Shown here: piece by piece, positions 60,440 to 64,000 of the stretch
Layout: every line of letters begins with the position of its first letter
How positions within the stretch are numbered: the stretch's first letter is position 1
Assembly: GCA_012845835.1 (NCBI GenBank)
Contig: JABAKD010000026.1
Span: 13,156,111 to 13,220,110 of the forward strand
Source: Undaria pinnatifida
Taxonomy: Eukaryota; Sar; Phaeophyceae; Laminariales; Alariaceae
Reading direction: 5' to 3'
DNA length: 64,000 nucleotides
Position numbers and translations under genes: made by a program
Notes under the pieces: model-generated
Seen by the model: the letters and a program-made list of their open reading frames with translations, nothing else
Told to the model about the DNA's origin: nothing
Databases searched by the model: none

Positions 60440-61600
60440 AGACAGCTAAATCTCCGCGCATCCAGAAGATAGACCTTCCGCGTGGCGTTCGATTAAGACT
60501 ATCACCATACATCACAGCGTACCCTTGCGCCCAGGTGCTGCAACGCCCCCCCTGACCGACACATATAGATCGTCGGCGCACAGCGAACATCCCGGTCACG
60601 GCCCGGTAACCACGCGTGTGCCTTTCAGATGAAGGATTCCCGTTCGCTTCTCGGTACCACGGCGCTGCAACACCCCTCCCAGCCCGACGCATAACCATCG
60701 TTGGTGCAACGCGGGCATCTCATTCATGCATGCCAGGGTGTGACGGTCAAGAGACTGGATGTCTGCGGTGAGGGTGTCTGGATCCTGGAGTTTGTGGTTG
60801 GGGTGTCAGATCTAGACGTTTTCGGTTGTTCATTGAAATATACGGAGTCTTAGAATTTTGAGATAGACGGCTGTCAAAGGCACTCGACTCGCTCGCTGCT
60901 GTTGTGCGTGATCGGAGGAGCATACGCGTAGAGGAAATCAACGAGTAAGGATCGTTGTTTGGAAGTCGTTTGAGCTGCCGCTAACGTCTGCTTTGCAGCT
61001 AGCAGCTGTAGATCAGTGGCAACGCAGGGCGGGGAACTCTTGCCGAGGGAGCCACTTGTGTCAGAGGATCGGGATGCAACTTTTCCATTGGCCAGTGAAT
61101 CGCCCCCCACAGTTAAGAGACGGTTGGGAAGATGGAGACCTGGCTTCATGAGGCATTGGCTGATATTCGAAAATGGTGAGGAGCACGGCGGGAGGGCGAG
61201 GAAGCTTCGGTTGGTAGAATTCCACTTTTCGAATAAGGTGCAAGGACCAGGACTGCCGCATCTGCAATAAGCGTCTAAGGTCAGCACCGTCGAAAGGGCT
61301 GCGGAATTACGGGGACGTGCGCGGTTGCCAAAATGCGGGTTGGACCGACGATATTTTTTGCGTCGAGCAGGGGGTGCATTGCACCGCCGGGGCAGTTGGA
61401 AGATACAGGGGAAGCGTCAACTGGAGGCCGAACACGTTGTTACCAGGGCGTGACCGGGATGCCCGTTTTGCAGCGACGGTAGTATTGCGTCGTAGAGGGT
61501 GGGGATTACGGTGCGTGGGGCCCAGGGCATATACTGAGATGAGAGTTGATTGTCTGGACCTGTGCCGTGCATCTTAGAATTCCCAGCCCCCTACGCAGAG
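60440..61600. mobile_element. Diverged inverted-repeat element, ~1.1 kb
   Basis: 60470-60720 resembles the reverse complement of 61315-61580; shared blocks include GGGCATCCCGGTCACG.CC, GGTAAC.ACG and GGTGCAA.G. The interior has overlapping frames on - (60874-61287, 137 codons) and + (61016-61270, 84 codons), neither recognised. Probably a decayed DNA transposon. Confidence 0.45.
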
Positions 61601-62095
61601 TTACGTTATTCATGCATCCCCTTCGCTCCCATCGCCTATATGCTACTGCGGATGCTTTATTTTTACAGCACCACTACTATATTACTGAAGATACAGTAGC
61701 TATGTTGCTATTGTACAACAGTAGTCAGTAGCCCGTCAGTTCACTGTCGGGGATAGCATAATATGATACACTAGATAACTCCTAGAGCACAGCAGTGAAG
61801 TGAGCTGATATACGAGTAACAGTGTGTTCAAACTGTGGGACCAGGTTTTATTTCTTGTTCTGGTTTACGATTTCCTCCGTATGCGACTAGGTACGACAAG
61901 GCGCCGACGTCAGCGTGACAAGTGGTTCTCAGCATAATGCAGCTCACCCTCCGTTCAACTCGCCGAACAACCAATGGTGCTTTGCACTTGGTGCAAGAAA
62001 TGTTTGTTTGGTTGGTGGCACCTGGATTTGGTCCATCTTGGTATTGCCAGGGGTAAGAAGTTCTATGGTCTCACGACCACTATCGCGCACGGCAT
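61601..62095. other. No recognisable gene
   Basis: Short frames only. A weak copy of the TCTATGGTCT..GCATGAGA motif lies at 62061-62100. Confidence 0.5.
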
Positions 62096-62670
62096 GAGAC
62101 CCCTTCCCACCCTATCTATCCCCACCCCCCTCCCCTGCCCCCTTAGCCTCCCACCTATCCATTCTCCCCCCTCCCATCCCATCTCCTTCTCCCCCCGCTC
62201 CTCTCCCTCCCCTCCCCCCCCCTCCCCGTCTCACCTTCGTCTCCCTCCCCACTTCCCTTCCTCCCCTCTTTCTTCCTACCGCCCACCCACGCTTCTTGCC
62301 CCCACCCCTCCATCTCCTCCCCTCCCCCCCCCCCCGTCAAGCTTCTCTCTCATCCTCTCTCCCATTCCCCCACGCCCCCCCCCTCTCCCCTCACCTTCCC
62401 TTCTCTCCCCGGCTTTTCTTCGCCCCCCTTCTCTCGCCGCTCCCGCCCCTCACTCCTCCCGCCCCTCCCCCCTCCCCTCCCCCGTCTCGTTTCTTCTCCA
62501 CCCCTCTTCCACCCTTGCCACTGCGCCGTCTTGTCCCCTTTTCAGCTCGACCTCCCTCACCCCTCCTTCGCTCTGTCGTCCTCCCGCCCCCCACTCCCCC
62601 CTCATATCGTTCCCCTTTCTCACCCCGTCCTTTCTCCCGCCCTCCCCCCCCCCCCCCGCATTTCCCGTTC
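62096..62670 (+). repeat. 575-bp pyrimidine tract (C/T)
   Basis: Almost only C and T on the + strand with frequent CCCCTCCCC; gives Pro/Ser-rich frames of up to 275 codons that are composition effects. Could fold as triplex DNA. Confidence 0.9.
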
Positions 62671-62839
62671 TGCCATCTCACAAAGGTTTTAGCGAACTCT
62701 TCACAAACCGTGGTCACAGGTGCCCACCCCCTTGTGCCCAGGAAATGGCCTTGGCATTTACCGACACATGTTCCCGTAGAGGTGCACCAATTATTTTCTG
62801 AGGCTCATAACATCTGTCGAGGAGCTCTAAACCTCACCC

Positions 62840-63020
62840 GAAACCCGATTTTGAGTAAACTGAAAGCGCAACCCGATAGCCAAACCTCTCTTGGTTTAGG
62901 TATAAACAGTATTCACACTGAAAGAGCAAGAAGAAGACATTCCGACCACAACTTCGTGTCAAGGAACGTCGAAATTTAGAAAACAAAATGGCTAACACAA
63001 TTGCTAACTTCGTCAGTAGC
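62840..63020 (-). mobile_element. Family D-related fragment
   Basis: AAACTGAAAGCGCAACCCGATAG and GAACGTCGAAATTTAGAAAAC resemble 49380-49540. Confidence 0.5.
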
Positions 63021-63029
63021 ACGCTTTTC

Positions 63030-63540
63030 CCCGACATCACGTGACCACGCTACGGTACGCGTAGTATTGTAGTATTGCAGTATTGCAGAAGCCACTTTGA
63101 GGGCTTCTTTTTTCAGCAACTAACAGCCACTCCGCAAGAAGAGCGGCTAGCTTACCACCCTAGCATTCTGTGCTTTTCGGTTTTGCCGTTATGCACGGCC
63201 ATGGAAAGGTTTCCTAATGACGTTGCGACCAAGGCTAGTGGGTAGGGGGGGGGGGCACTATTTAAGGCCGCCTATTCCATCGGCTAAGGGCCGCTCGAGC
63301 AACTGTCTATCTTGTGTACAAATTTGCAAGTCTTACGTTCTTGCGCACTTTCTTGTTTTTTTTCCGATGTGGATCGCCAGGATAAGTTAGGGCTTGGGGG
63401 CTCCTTTATTTTCGTGTGGAGGGTTCAGAGCTGTTTCGCGCTGGTAGCTTTAACGTAGCAGCAGCGAAAACAGGCGTTTCTCCCTACCGTAGCCTGGCTG
63501 TTGCGCTAACATAAATACTTCAGAGAGATTGATTCTATGA
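63030..63540. other. No recognisable gene
   Basis: Contains a G run at 63246-63255 and short frames only. Confidence 0.5.
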
Positions 63541-63789
63541 TAGCCCCCTCCAAAAAAAAAAAACAAAAAAAAAAAAACGGCTTTCTTTAACGAACGTTTT
63601 GTGGCCGCTCGACACGGGGAAGGATGCTCTGAAAAAATAATATCCTGACACACATTTTCTTGCTTGCTAAGAAGACTATCGAACGATGACGTGGAGGTGG
63701 CAAGGGGCACCGCAATTCAGAAACATACGGCCGGGGGCTGGTTTCAAAACCGGCGATTCCGTTAAAGAAACGTTGGGGGGAAGGGGCTA
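63541..63789 (-). mobile_element. Family C MITE, copy 7
   Basis: Reverse copy: TAGCCCCCTCC with A-rich insertion, TTCTTTAACGAACG, TATCGAACGATGACGTGG, CCGGGGGCTGGTTTCAAAACC and GGGGGGAAGGGGCTA. Confidence 0.82.
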
Positions 63790-64000
63790 CCGCAGAACGA
63801 CTCCAAAGTTCTTTTTTTTTTTCAACGAGGTACAGAGCCTGAACTCGGAGGTAAAAACCGGGGCGCCCCCTCCTGCCGCAGCCTTTTGTCGCGTCGTGAC
63901 TTTTTTTTCTGTCATCGAATTGCATTTTCCTCCCCAGGGGTTCGAGAGGAAGGAGATGTGGGATATCATGTGCAAGCATTACAAGACTAGGGGGGCTGTT
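63790..64000. other. Window end, unassigned
   Basis: A frame on the - strand runs through this stretch and family C (63587-63979) but has no recognisable domain. Confidence 0.4.

Noticed and set aside
62096..62801. 275-codon Pro/Ser-rich frame
   Set aside because: A composition effect of a pyrimidine tract; open in two frames.

Overview
The window looks like nuclear DNA of a brown alga (Phaeophyceae, Ectocarpus-like). The evidence is a spliced gene for an alginate-modifying enzyme, mannuronan C-5-epimerase, carrying part of a WSC carbohydrate-binding domain, a combination known from brown algae. Long repeat-filled introns, dense simple repeats and short TTAGGG-type telomeric tracts also fit. 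Nothing looks bacterial, organellar or viral. The species is inference.

Only one gene is clear. It runs on the + strand from 37812 to 53312 in nine visible exons (37812-37930, 41570-41680, 42222-42505, 44103-44243, 45389-45698, 48199-48318, 49951-50115, 52186-52326, 53164-53312). All splice phases agree and give 512 residues plus a TGA stop: the C-terminal half of a WSC domain, a Pro/Ser/Ala linker, then a complete AlgG-like parallel beta-helix epimerase domain with the DPHDD motif. The start codon, signal peptide and first half of the WSC domain were not found. The enzyme would convert mannuronate to guluronate residues in cell-wall alginate.

The other ~60 kb is repeats. 0-9 kb: microsatellites and tandem arrays (186 bp, 58 bp, 81-250 bp, 343 bp, 192 bp). 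9.6-10.1 kb: a 150-bp unit in three copies that creates a long artefactual reading frame. 10.7-35.5 kb: a mosaic of dispersed non-autonomous elements. These include a tRNA-like SINE (five copies in the window, one with a clear target-site duplication), a ~240-bp family A (about twelve copies), a MITE-like family C with TAGCCCCC ends (seven copies), a B family linked to tRNA-like heads, an hAT-type MITE with an 8-bp target duplication, a TRIM retroelement with 84-bp LTRs, a 111-bp MITE nested in family A, a 254-bp MITE, solo-LTR-like segments, and an 829-bp near-perfect palindrome. 36.1-37.4 kb: a foldback-like inverted array just upstream of the gene. The gene's introns hold further SINEs, MITEs, minisatellites, a (CCCTA)n tract ending at a splice acceptor, long (TTG)n, and two decayed copies of exon 7. 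53.3-64 kb: degenerate minisatellites, LTR-like pieces, a diverged inverted-repeat element and a pyrimidine-rich tract, with no convincing gene.

I found no convincing new multi-gene system. The observations most worth checking are the decayed duplicate exons, the recurrent C tracts and duplications just upstream of 3' splice sites, the perfect palindrome, the foldback array, and family A, which carries conserved peptides on both strands. All repeat family letters are labels made here by eye; no alignment or database search was run.
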